Assembly: GCA_936911875.1 (NCBI GenBank)
Contig: CAKZGB010000007.1
Location: forward strand, 186,001-250,000
Origin: an uncultured Lysobacteraceae bacterium
GTDB lineage: Bacteria; Pseudomonadota; Gammaproteobacteria; Xanthomonadales; Xanthomonadaceae
DNA: 64,000 nucleotides
Direction of reading: 5' to 3'
Below, in pieces: positions 1-8,389 of this stretch; positions within the stretch are counted from its first letter, which is position 1; each line of letters opens with the position of its first letter. Below the pieces are notes generated by a model, which worked only from the letters and a program-made list of their open reading frames with translations, was not told the origin of the DNA and did not search any database. A program made the translations under genes and the position numbers.

Positions 1-1
1 C

Positions 2-661
2 GATGCGTTGCAGAGCCAGTTGCGCGTGCCGATCTTTGCGGTGCACCGGCTGGATCGCGCGACCTCCGGATGCTGCCTGGTGGCCTTCGACAGTGAAACT
101 GCGTCGCTGTTGGGCAAGCAGGTCATGGCCAACACGCTCGACAAAACGTACTGGGCCGTGGTGCGCGGATGGCCGCGCGAAGATGCCTTCACCATTGATT
201 ACCCGCTCGATGGCGGTCCGGGCAAACGCGAAAAGAAGCCGGCCGTGACGCATTTCCGCGTGCTGGGGCGCGCCGAGTTGCCGTTTGCGGATCGGGAGTT
301 TCCGGTCTCGCGCTACGCGTGGCTCGAATGCCGTCTCGACACCGGACGGTTCCGGCAGATCCGTCGTCATCTCAAGCACTGCTTTCATCATCTGATCGGC
401 GACACCAGTCATGGCGACGGCCGTCACAATCGGCAGTGGCGCATGATGGGCATCCATCGCATGCTGCTGCACGCGCGTTCGCTGTCCTTTGATGATCCGT
501 TCGAAGGCCATCGCCTCCACGCCACCGCTCCCATCGATGCGGAAATGGCGAAGGCACTGGCGTGGTTTGAGTCTGCTGATACTGCCGAGTCTGCGGACGC
601 CGTTGTTGCGGTCAGGTCGGACGCGTCTGCGCAGGGAGTGACTTCGCATGCGGTTGAGTAA
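2..661 (+). CDS. truC: tRNA pseudouridine synthase C, 5' end cut by window
   Basis: Member of the RluA/TruC family, which makes pseudouridine 65 in tRNA. The visible 219 codons include the catalytic motif HRLDRATSG (the Asp of HRLDR is the nucleophile in this family) about 15 residues in, and the later conserved segment RFRQIRRHLKH. E. coli TruC is about 260 residues, so roughly 35-40 N-terminal residues lie before the window. The reading frame is open from base 2; a TTG at base 8 is an internal codon and not the start. The last 14 bases overlap arfB, so the two are probably translated together. Family assignment is firm; TruC rather than another RluA paralogue rests on the HHLIGD.SHGDGRHNR segment. 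Confidence 0.9.
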   Translation, partial: DALQSQLRVPIFAVHRLDRATSGCCLVAFDSETASLLGKQVMANTLDKTYWAVVRGWPREDAFTIDYPLDGGPGKREKKPAVTHFRVLGRAELPFADREFPVSRYAWLECRLDTGRFRQIRRHLKHCFHHLIGDTSHGDGRHNRQWRMMGIHRMLLHARSLSFDDPFEGHRLHATAPIDAEMAKALAWFESADTAESADAVVAVRSDASAQGVTSHAVE

Positions 662-1064
662 CGGCATCGTCATCGACGAGTCCGAGTTGGATGAACAGTT
701 CATCCGCTCATCGGGTCCGGGCGGGCAGAACGTCAATAAAGTTGCGACGGCTGTGGAGCTGCGGTTTGATATTGCACGTTCGCGGTCCTTGGATGATTCG
801 GTGCGCGAGCTGCTGTTGGCGCGACGCGATCGGCGCATGACGCAAGATGGCGTGCTCGTCATCCAGGCGCGACGGTTCCGCACGCAGGACCGCAATCGTC
901 AGGATGCACGCGACCGTCTCGCGGCCGTCATCGAACAGACGCTGTTACCGGTCACGCCGCGGGTGGCCACTAAGCCGACACGCGCTTCGAAAACACGGCG
1001 TCTGGATGCGAAACGGCAACGCGGCGAGATCAAATCTCGTCGTTCTGTACGCGATTGGGACTAG
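648..1064 (+). CDS. arfB: ArfB (YaeJ) alternative ribosome-rescue factor, peptidyl-tRNA hydrolase
   Basis: 138-residue class I release-factor-like protein. The GGQ motif sits in SSGPGGQNVNK near residue 25, and the C-terminal tail is very basic (KPTRASKTRR...KRQRGEIKSRR). Both are hallmarks of ArfB, which hydrolyses peptidyl-tRNA on ribosomes stalled without a stop codon. The tail enters the empty mRNA channel in characterised homologues. There is no codon-recognition domain, which separates it from PrfA and PrfB. The ATG overlaps the end of truC by 14 bp. Confidence 0.93.
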   Translation: MRLSNGIVIDESELDEQFIRSSGPGGQNVNKVATAVELRFDIARSRSLDDSVRELLLARRDRRMTQDGVLVIQARRFRTQDRNRQDARDRLAAVIEQTLLPVTPRVATKPTRASKTRRLDAKRQRGEIKSRRSVRDWD

Positions 1065-1073
1065 AATCTGCCA

Positions 1074-1727
1074 ATGCCTGATTCGATCGACAACTCCAAT
1101 CACGACTCGCGTTCGCGCGCCGCTGCCAACCCCAATGCGCCCGCGTTGCCGTTGCCACCGTCGTTGCCGCGAGTGCGCCACAACGGTTTCGCAAAGTGGC
1201 TGGCCCGCTCGATACTGCGCGTAGGTGGCTGGCGGATGGAAGGTGCCTTCCCCGATATCCCGCGCGCGGTGCTGATCGGTGCGCCGCACTCGAGCAACTG
1301 GGACGGGTTCTGGGGTCTGTGCGCTAAAGCGGCGATGGGTCTGGATATCCGCATCTTAGGCAAGGAATCGCTGTTCAAGGTGCCGTTGCTTGCCGGTCTG
1401 TTGCGCTGGCTCGGCATCATGGCGGTGGACCGCAGCAATCCCGCCGGCATCGTCGAGCAGGCCGCCGAGCTGATTCGCAGCAATGAGCGGTTCTGGTACG
1501 GTCTGGCCCCCGAGGGTACGCGCCGCAAGGTCGATCGCTGGAAGCAAGGCTTCTGGCGCATCGCTCGCGCTGCCGATGTACCGGTGGTCCCGGTCTATTT
1601 TGATTACCCGCGCAAGGTGATCGGCGTCGGTGCACCGTTTGATCTCACCGACGATCTTGAGGCCGATATGGCGCGCATTCTCGCGTGGTATCGCACGGTC
1701 GCGCACGGTAAGCACCACGATATCTAA
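1074..1727 (+). CDS. 1-acyl-sn-glycerol-3-phosphate acyltransferase family protein (PlsC-like)
   Basis: 217 residues with the acyltransferase signature: block I HSSNWD (HX4D, His72 and Asp77) and block III PEGTRRK (Glu147-Arg150). Such enzymes move an acyl chain to a lysophospholipid or another lipid acceptor at the inner membrane. The N-terminal 35 residues are proline/alanine rich and look unstructured. The short length and the GLAPEGTRRKVDRWKQGF segment suit the small PlsC-like branch rather than the main PlsC, so the acceptor is unknown. It starts 9 bp after arfB and its end overlaps the end of the convergent comM by 4 bp. Confidence 0.88.
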   Translation: MPDSIDNSNHDSRSRAAANPNAPALPLPPSLPRVRHNGFAKWLARSILRVGGWRMEGAFPDIPRAVLIGAPHSSNWDGFWGLCAKAAMGLDIRILGKESLFKVPLLAGLLRWLGIMAVDRSNPAGIVEQAAELIRSNERFWYGLAPEGTRRKVDRWKQGFWRIARAADVPVVPVYFDYPRKVIGVGAPFDLTDDLEADMARILAWYRTVAHGKHHDI

Positions 1728-3268
1728 CGGGTGTCGGCGCCGGTCGGTGCCCACGCCATTGCTTGCATCAGGTGCGACCAGGTGACGTGATCGTTGCCGG
1801 CGTCTGATATCGCTGCCTGTCGGGCTGTTTCCAGATCCGCCACCGTGCGCGCCACCTTGAGCGTGCGATGCACGCCGCGTGCACTCAAACCGCTGGCTTC
1901 GGCGCAAGCCATAAAGCGGCGCCATTCGGCCGGCTTTAAGCGGCAAAGGTCTTCGAGCGCTTCGCCGGGCAGTTCGGCATTGAGCATCCCTTGCCGTTCC
2001 ATCTGTCGTTGCCGTGCCACGAGGATATCGGCGCGCAGGGCGGGAGACAGTCGCTCGGAGCGCGTGGCGCTCAATGCTTCCGCCGTCACCGGATGCAGAT
2101 GCACTTGAATATCCAGCCGATCGAAGAAGGGCCCGCTGACCCGTTGCTGGTAGCGGCGGATCTGTTCGACCGTGCAGCGGCACTTGCCTTTGGTATCGCC
2201 TTCGGTGGGTGGCGGTTTGCCGCAGGGACAGGGATTGCTGGCCGCGATCAGCTGAAACGCCGCCGGGTAGGTAATGGCGCGGCGGCCACGCAGCAGGGTG
2301 ATCTGGCGGTCCTGCAGAGGTTGACGCAACAGGTCCAGCACGTCGCGTGGCCACTCGGCGAGCTCGTCCATAAACAGCACGCCGCGATGGGCGAGTGTGA
2401 TCTCGCCCGGCCAGGCCTGATTGCCGCCGCCGATCAGTGCCCCCGGCTTGGTGGAGTGGTGCGGCATGCGGATGGGTGGCCGCGCTCCGACGGGCGCCGG
2501 CAGGTTGGCGATCGATGCGATCACCCGCGCCTGCTCGGCTGCTGCGTGCTCCAGCGGTGGCAACAGGCCGGCGAAACGCCGCGCCAGCATGGTCTTGCCG
2601 CAGCCCGGCGGGCCGAGCAATAAGGCGTGATGGCCGCCCGCCGCGGCGACGGTAAGCGCCCACTTGGCCTCATCCTGCCCGCGAACATCGGCGAAATCGT
2701 CGAGATCGTCGGCGATCAGGTCATCTATGGGTGCAATCTCTGCGGGGCTTGGCAATCGCTTGCGTCCGCGCAGGTAGGTCACCGCCTCGGCCAGAGTCCG
2801 GGCGCAGACCACGCCTTCGCTCCAGTGACGCAGGGTGCCGGCGTCGGCAGCGGGTACGATCGCCTCCAGTCCGGCGGCGCGGGCGGCCAGTGCGGCGGGC
2901 AGGATGCCGCGGGTGGTTAGCAGCTCACCGGTTAGGGCCAGCTCGCCGATCAGCATTCGTCCCTTGAGTGCGGGCTTAGGCAGGTCGCCGTTAGCCGCCA
3001 GTATCCCCACGGCAATCGGCAGGTCAAAGCGGCCGCCCTCTTTGGGGAGTTCGGCGGGGGCGAGATTGACAGTGATTTTGCGCACCGGCATCTCAAAGCC
3101 GGACGCGCGCAGTGCAGCCTTGACCCGCTCGCGCGCCTGGCGACCGACGGTGGAGTGGGTCCCGATCAGTTCGACGCCGGGCAGGCCGGGGCCGAGAGCC
3201 ACTTCGACACGAACAGCGGGGGCCTCAATGCCCTCACTGGCGCGCGATTGCACCACTGCCAGATCCAT
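1724..3268 (-). CDS. comM: ComM / YifB-family Mg-chelatase-like AAA+ ATPase
   Basis: 514 residues. The N-terminal third is the ChlI/Lon-protease-like domain typical of YifB (VALGPGLPGVELIG, RKITVNLAPAELPKEGGRFDLPIA). Next is the AAA+ Mg-chelatase core with Walker A GPPGCGKT (residues 219-226) and a Walker B-like GVLFMDELAE, and then the C-terminal Mg-chelatase helical domain. Characterised ComM proteins are hexameric helicases that promote branch migration during natural transformation. The same order comM-ubiK-glnK is found in other gammaproteobacteria. Divergent to the small gene ubiK side; the 3' end overlaps the acyltransferase gene by 4 bp. Confidence 0.93.
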   Translation of the reverse strand: MDLAVVQSRASEGIEAPAVRVEVALGPGLPGVELIGTHSTVGRQARERVKAALRASGFEMPVRKITVNLAPAELPKEGGRFDLPIAVGILAANGDLPKPALKGRMLIGELALTGELLTTRGILPAALAARAAGLEAIVPAADAGTLRHWSEGVVCARTLAEAVTYLRGRKRLPSPAEIAPIDDLIADDLDDFADVRGQDEAKWALTVAAAGGHHALLLGPPGCGKTMLARRFAGLLPPLEHAAAEQARVIASIANLPAPVGARPPIRMPHHSTKPGALIGGGNQAWPGEITLAHRGVLFMDELAEWPRDVLDLLRQPLQDRQITLLRGRRAITYPAAFQLIAASNPCPCGKPPPTEGDTKGKCRCTVEQIRRYQQRVSGPFFDRLDIQVHLHPVTAEALSATRSERLSPALRADILVARQRQMERQGMLNAELPGEALEDLCRLKPAEWRRFMACAEASGLSARGVHRTLKVARTVADLETARQAAISDAGNDHVTWSHLMQAMAWAPTGADTR

Positions 3269-3416
3269 AGTTTGGTATCTCCGCGCCGAGACCGATCGGC
3301 TTGCACCTGTCAGTCTGCGGTGGGCGGGCTATGGAGTCGTTCGGAACTCTGCGCGCTACGATGTCAGCAGCGACCGTTTTATTTATTGCCGAGCGGCGGC
3401 AGCTGCGTGTTTGCGA

Positions 3417-3680
3417 TCATGCCTCTGGATCGCGGGTGTGTGCGGCCGTTTCCATGGCAGCAACCTGACGCTCCAGGGCTTCCAGTTTTTCGCGGGTCTT
3501 TAGCAGAACGCCGCGCTGCACTTCGAACTCTTCACGGGTGACGAGGTCGAGCTTGCCGAGTCCGGTTTGCAGGGCGGACTTGAAGTTCTGCTGCAGTTCC
3601 TCGCCGGTGTCGCGCAAAGGTTGGGGCACCATGGACGCGAGTTTCTGGGCCAGCTCATCGAGTTTGCTGATGTCGATCAT
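3417..3680 (-). CDS. ubiK: UbiK (YqiC) ubiquinone-biosynthesis accessory factor, BMFP domain
   Basis: 87 residues starting MIDISKLDELAQKLA. The shape is an amphipathic N-terminal part, then a region predicted to form a coiled coil (REEFEVQRGVLLKTREKLEALERQV), as in the BMFP family. UbiK helps UbiJ and the soluble Ubi complex in aerobic ubiquinone synthesis. I chose the ATG at 3680 because GGAGA lies five bases upstream; an in-frame ATG four codons earlier (3692) lacks this. It follows comM's start region and precedes the PII gene, a common neighbourhood. Confidence 0.88.
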   Translation of the reverse strand: MIDISKLDELAQKLASMVPQPLRDTGEELQQNFKSALQTGLGKLDLVTREEFEVQRGVLLKTREKLEALERQVAAMETAAHTRDPEA

Positions 3681-3756
3681 GGCCGTCTCCATACGGTTGT
3701 TCGTTGGCCTTCATTATGGTCCCGTTTACATTAAGGGGGTATCAACTTTGCGATAA

Positions 3757-4143
<387 letters not shown>

Positions 4144-4268
4144 GTAATGGGGACGGAGGGAATTAATTTTTCTTAACAAATGACCCGCGGCCGCGGGGGC
4201 GAAGCCCCTGGGGGAGCCCGCTTGGACAGCATTTGTTAAGGAAAATTAATTCCCTCCGTCCCCATTAC
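4144..4268. repeat. Long imperfect palindrome (REP/MITE-like hairpin element)
   Basis: Two 39-bp arms, 4144-4182 and 4230-4268, are reverse complements with a single mismatch. The outer ends begin GTAATGGGGACGGAGGG. The 47-bp centre contains two smaller dyads (CCGCGGCCGCGG and GGGGC-GAA-GCCCC). It begins directly after the glnK stop codon, so it can also serve as a transcript-end structure. Size, symmetry and composition suit a non-autonomous palindromic element of the REP type; that origin is inference, since no transposase is present here. Confidence 0.85.
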
Positions 4269-4312
4269 TTTCGCCGCTTGCGCAGTGCCGCAAAATTAGT
4301 CACTGTGGACCC

Positions 4313-6559
4313 ATGAGTTCATTCAATCGACACCCACACGCCATGAAAATCAAGACTGCCGTATTCGGCGCGCTAGTTGCCGTGCCGGTAGCGCTTTGGG
4401 CCGCGCCCAAGGCTATGGATTTCTGGCTGGCTCAAACCCAGACCGATCAGAGTGCAGCGGCAACCGCCGGTAAGCCGACTCGTCGCAATGCACCGATGGA
4501 GACCACCAAGGACCAAGCTAACGCTTCGCGCCTGCTCTACAACGTCCTGTCCGAATCCGGTGATCCCTATAAGAGCGTGCCCCTCGACGACGCCCGCTCG
4601 CGCGATATCTATAAGCGCTACCTCGAGGCACTGGATTTCAACAAGATCTACTTGAGCGCCGACGACCTGGCCAAGTTCCCGAACTTGGACACGCAGCTCG
4701 ATGACGCCATCCGCTCCGGCAAGCTGCAACCCGCGTTCGATCTGTACGGCGTGTTCAAACAACGCGCCATTCAACGCACGCAATATGCCCGCGACTTGCT
4801 CAAGCAGGACATCTTTACCTTCACCGGCAAAGACACATTTGAGTTTGACCGTGAGAAGGCCGCCTGGGCCCCCAACCAGCAATCCCTCGATCAGCTCTGG
4901 CGCCAACTGGTGCGCTACGACTGGATGCGCCTGGAACTCGCCGGCCGCAAGCCCGACGAAATCCGTAAGACGCTCGACAAGCGCTACACCAATCTCGGCA
5001 AGACCCTCAACGACACCAATGGTGACGATGTGGTCCAGTCCTTCCTCAACAGCTATGCCAACAGTGTCGATCCGCACACCGATTACTTGAACCCCCGCAG
5101 CGCGCAGGCGTTCAACACGCAAATCTCGCAAACGCTCGAAGGCATTGGCGCCGTTCTGCAGAAACAGGACGATGTGGTCGCCATCCGCGAAGTGGTTGCA
5201 GGCGGCCCGGTATCCAAGAGCGGCATGCTCAAACCCGGTGACCGCATTGTCGGCGTGGGTCAAGGTGCTGTCGGTACCGGTGCATTGCCGATGGAAGACG
5301 TGGTCGGCTGGCGCATTGACGATGTCGTGCAACTGATTCGCGGCAAGAAGGGCACCACGGTGCGTCTGAGTGTGATTCCCGCGGAAGCATCGCTCGACTC
5401 GCAACCCAAGCTCGTGACCTTGGTCCGCGATAAGGTCAAGCTCGAAGACGGTGTCGCCAAGTCCGACATCATCGAGATCCCTGCCGCTAAGGGCCAAGCT
5501 CCGCAAAAAGTCGGCGTGATCAAACTGCCGGGCTTCTATCAGGACTTCAGTGCACGCGGACGCTCGCAGGATTACGTGTCGGCATCGCGCGACGTAGCCC
5601 GACTGATCACCGAGTTCAAGAGCAAAGGCGTGACCGGTGTGGTCATGGACCTGCGCGATAACGGTGGCGGCTCGCTAGACGAAGCAATCAAACTCACCGG
5701 CCTGTTCATCGATCAAGGTCCGGTTGTGCAAGTGCGCGACTCGGCCAACAATGTCGATGTCGGTGTCGATCGCCAACCCGGCGCGTTGTGGACCGGTCCG
5801 CTCGCCGTGCTGATTAACCGCTCGTCGGCATCCGCCTCGGAAATTTTTGCGGCGGCGATCCAGGACTACGGCCGCGGACTCATCGTCGGTGATACCTCGT
5901 TCGGTAAGGGCACGGTGCAGAACATGCAGCCGCTGTTCCCTTCGTTCCTCAATACGCAATCGGACGAAGACCCCTACGGCTCGATCAAGATGACCATTGC
6001 GGAATTCTTCCGCATCAGCGGCTCGTCGACGCAGAACAAAGGTGTGACACCCGATCTGTTCCTGCCAACGTTGGTCGATCACACCAAGTTCGGTGAAAGC
6101 TCGTACGACAACGCCTTGCCCTGGTCCAAGATTCCGGAAGCACCGCACGCAATCGTCGGTGGCTTCAGCGATATCCTGCCGGCACTGCAATCTAGGCACG
6201 AGGCCCGTATCCAAGCCGACCGTGAGTTCCAGTGGTTGCTGCAGGATGTGGCGTACTTCAAGTCCGAACGCAGCAAGACTTCGGTGGTCCTGAACATTGC
6301 CGAACGTCGTGCCGAACGCGATCGTCTCGAAGCGCAACGCAAGGCACGTCAGGCCGAACGCAAAAAGTTGGGTCTGCCGTTGGATCCGCTGTCCGATGAC
6401 AGCAAGGACGATGGCCTGTCGGTCAACGAACGCAACATTGCGACCGAGGCCGCCAAGGACAAGCTGCTCGATCAACGCCCTGATCCGCTGTTGCGTGAGA
6501 CCGCTCAGATTCTTGGCGATGCGATCAATCTGCGTGCGAAGCGAGTCGCCTCGAAGTAA
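4313..6559 (+). CDS. prc: Carboxy-terminal (tail-specific) processing protease Prc/Tsp, S41A family
   Basis: 748 residues. A hydrophobic N-terminal segment (MKIKTAVFGALVAVPVALWA) suggests export to the periplasm. Next come the DUF3340-type N-terminal part, a PDZ domain (about residues 270-350, SKSGMLKPGDRIVGVG) and the S41 protease core. The Ser/Lys dyad is likely Ser507 in SASASEIFA and Lys532 in SFGKGTVQ, a 25-residue spacing equal to that of E. coli Prc. The charged C-terminal Tsp extension follows. The family trims C-terminal tails of periplasmic proteins and controls murein hydrolases. The ATG at 4343, just before the signal segment, is an equally possible start. Confidence 0.92.
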   Translation: MSSFNRHPHAMKIKTAVFGALVAVPVALWAAPKAMDFWLAQTQTDQSAAATAGKPTRRNAPMETTKDQANASRLLYNVLSESGDPYKSVPLDDARSRDIYKRYLEALDFNKIYLSADDLAKFPNLDTQLDDAIRSGKLQPAFDLYGVFKQRAIQRTQYARDLLKQDIFTFTGKDTFEFDREKAAWAPNQQSLDQLWRQLVRYDWMRLELAGRKPDEIRKTLDKRYTNLGKTLNDTNGDDVVQSFLNSYANSVDPHTDYLNPRSAQAFNTQISQTLEGIGAVLQKQDDVVAIREVVAGGPVSKSGMLKPGDRIVGVGQGAVGTGALPMEDVVGWRIDDVVQLIRGKKGTTVRLSVIPAEASLDSQPKLVTLVRDKVKLEDGVAKSDIIEIPAAKGQAPQKVGVIKLPGFYQDFSARGRSQDYVSASRDVARLITEFKSKGVTGVVMDLRDNGGGSLDEAIKLTGLFIDQGPVVQVRDSANNVDVGVDRQPGALWTGPLAVLINRSSASASEIFAAAIQDYGRGLIVGDTSFGKGTVQNMQPLFPSFLNTQSDEDPYGSIKMTIAEFFRISGSSTQNKGVTPDLFLPTLVDHTKFGESSYDNALPWSKIPEAPHAIVGGFSDILPALQSRHEARIQADREFQWLLQDVAYFKSERSKTSVVLNIAERRAERDRLEAQRKARQAERKKLGLPLDPLSDDSKDDGLSVNERNIATEAAKDKLLDQRPDPLLRETAQILGDAINLRAKRVASK

Positions 6560-6599
6560 GACGCGCGCGATCGTCATCACAACGGTCTAAAATAAAAAC

Positions 6600-6646
6600 G
6601 GACCCTGTCGTCGTCTATCGGGCGGTCACAGGGTCCGTCCTTTTTT
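6600..6646 (+). terminator. Rho-independent terminator after prc
   Basis: GGACCCTGT pairs with ACAGGGTCC (6600-6608 and 6628-6636), followed shortly by TTTTTT at 6641-6646. It lies 40 bp past the prc stop and just before the ribosome-binding site of the next gene. Confidence 0.85.
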
Positions 6647-6659
6647 GCAGGAGCTCACA

Positions 6660-7547
6660 ATGTCCGGTTCGGTTTCCCACAAGCCCGCGGTCGCAGCGGT
6701 TGTTGCCGCCTTAGCGATTGTTTACCTGGTGTGGGGCTCCACCTATCTGGGCATCAAGTTCGCGCTCGAAGACTATCCGCCGTTTATTCTCGGCGCCATT
6801 CGCATGGCCTTGGCGGGGATCGTGCTGTATGCACTGATGCGTTTCAAAGGTGTTGCCGCACCCACGCGCAAACAATGGAAGACCCTCATCATCCTGGGCT
6901 TGCTGATGGTGCTGCTGTCCAATGGCCTCGTTAACTTGGCCGAGACCCAAGTGAGCTCGGGCATTGCGGCCGTCGGCGTTGCATCGGTGTCTTTGTTTGC
7001 GGCGTTGTTCTCGGCAATGCGCGGCAACCATCCGAGCAAGATTGAATGGTTCGGCCTCATTGTCGGTTTTGCCGGCGTGATCTGGCTCAACATCGGCGGC
7101 AGCTTGTCGGCCACGCCATTGGGTCTGATCTGTCTGATCATCGCTTCGGTGTCATGGGCGTTCGGTTCGATCTGGAGTCGTGATCAGGATCTGCCGGCAC
7201 CCTTCATGAATGCGGCCGGGCAAATGCTCACGGGTTCCGTATGGATGGCTCTCGCAGCACTGGTGACCGGCGAGCGCATCACTGCAATGCCGTCTCTGCA
7301 CGCAACGATGGCCATGCTGTATCTGGTCGTGTTTGGCTCGATCATCGCCTTCACGGCTTATATCTGGCTCAACCACAACGTGCGTCCGGCGTTGGCGCAG
7401 AGCTATGCCTACGTCAATCCGCCGGTCGCGGTGATTCTGGGCGTGCTGCTAGGTGGTGAGACCGTAGCGCCTTCGGAACTGGGTGCGATGGCAATTATCC
7501 TCGTGGGCGTGGTGATCATCACAACAGCCAAACTCTGGCGTAAATAA
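6660..7547 (+). CDS. EamA-family drug/metabolite transporter (DMT superfamily exporter)
   Basis: 295-residue integral membrane protein with about ten hydrophobic segments arranged as two EamA repeats. It carries the opening YLVWGSTYLGIKFAL, typical of the RhaT/YedA-like branch, and the second-half motif SLFAALFSAMRG. It probably exports an amino acid or metabolite by proton exchange; the substrate cannot be read. The ATG at 6660 is chosen because AGGAG lies six bases upstream; a TTG five codons earlier would overlap the prc terminator. It appears to be transcribed alone. Confidence 0.88.
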   Translation: MSGSVSHKPAVAAVVAALAIVYLVWGSTYLGIKFALEDYPPFILGAIRMALAGIVLYALMRFKGVAAPTRKQWKTLIILGLLMVLLSNGLVNLAETQVSSGIAAVGVASVSLFAALFSAMRGNHPSKIEWFGLIVGFAGVIWLNIGGSLSATPLGLICLIIASVSWAFGSIWSRDQDLPAPFMNAAGQMLTGSVWMALAALVTGERITAMPSLHATMAMLYLVVFGSIIAFTAYIWLNHNVRPALAQSYAYVNPPVAVILGVLLGGETVAPSELGAMAIILVGVVIITTAKLWRK

Positions 7548-7618
7548 CGACGCTTGCTACGGGGTTCAGCCCAGCCGTGGTGAAATGGAATCATCACCGC
7601 TACCCCCGGAGTCCGATC

Positions 7619-8248
7619 ATGCGTTGGTTCTCTACTTTGATGTGTGCAGCCTTGCTGCCATGCGCGGCACTGACTGCGTGCAATCGTCCTGACCCTAGCG
7701 AGCCGATCCAACCGATCGCCTCGAACGCGCCGGCGGTGGTAACGCCCGAAGCGCCTGTATCGCCTTCGACGGATGCTGCGCAGCCGAGTGACAAAGACGC
7801 CACTGACCCCGCGCCGGTAGCCGACGCCGCGCCGACGCCCGCCAAGCTCGACGATCGCAGCACGGCTGTGAATCTGATCCGCTCGTATTACAACGCGATC
7901 AACCGTCACGAGTATTCACGCGCGCATGATTACTGGAACGAAGGCAGCGCCGTGCAATCGCTCGCCGATTTCAAACGCGGCTTCTACGACACTGCATATG
8001 TCGACGTGGAGTTTGGCGAAGTGACTTCGGATGCCGGCATGAGCCAACGTTGGTCCAGCGTTCCGGTCGTGCTATCGGTGAGGACGACCGCGGGCCGGAC
8101 GCGCTGGTTTGGCGGCTGCTACGTCACGCATCTCACCGTCCCTGAAGTGCAGAACACACCGCCACCGGAACCGATGAGCATCGATCGCGCCAAAATGACC
8201 GCGGCCGGCAATCTGTCCGCGGCGCGCAAGCTCGCGATCTGCACGTAA
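7619..8248 (+). CDS. Putative lipoprotein of unknown function
   Basis: 209 residues. The N-terminus MRWFSTLMCAALLPCAALTAC is a lipoprotein signal with lipobox LTAC, followed by an acidic/proline-rich linker of about 50 residues. The folded part (RSYYNAINRHEYSRAHDYW ... FKRGFYDT) resembles the NTF2-like/DUF4878-type small domains found in many envelope lipoproteins, though I cannot name the family. The ATG at 7619 has GGAG seven bases upstream; the open frame extends back without a better start. The gene converges on the ABC exporter operon. Confidence 0.72.
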   Translation: MRWFSTLMCAALLPCAALTACNRPDPSEPIQPIASNAPAVVTPEAPVSPSTDAAQPSDKDATDPAPVADAAPTPAKLDDRSTAVNLIRSYYNAINRHEYSRAHDYWNEGSAVQSLADFKRGFYDTAYVDVEFGEVTSDAGMSQRWSSVPVVLSVRTTAGRTRWFGGCYVTHLTVPEVQNTPPPEPMSIDRAKMTAAGNLSAARKLAICT

Positions 8249-8256
8249 CGCAAGAC

Positions 8257-8388
8257 CAAAAAATAAACCTCAAAAAATAAAGTGCGGCGGCTAACACCCC
8301 TTCAACCCCGCCCCTTCTCTGTTGTTTATTTTTTATTTTTTGCTGTTTAATTTTTGCTGTTTATTTTTTGCTGTTTATTTTTTAAATA
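8257..8388. repeat. Inverted array of A/T-rich 14-mers at a convergent gene junction
   Basis: The left side has two copies of AAAAAATAAA (8259-8281). The right side, read on the minus strand, has repeats of AAAAAATAAACAGC (three near-perfect copies and a fourth degenerate one, 8331-8384). The two sides are complementary and enclose a C-rich loop. Being between two 3' ends, it would form a hairpin at the end of both transcripts and could act as a bidirectional terminator. Confidence 0.75.
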
Positions 8389-8389
8389 A

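Noticed and set aside
1356..2663. 435-codon open frame antisense to the acyltransferase and comM genes
   Set aside because: It mirrors high third-position G+C of the real genes, is full of Arg/Pro low-complexity sequence and has no family motif.
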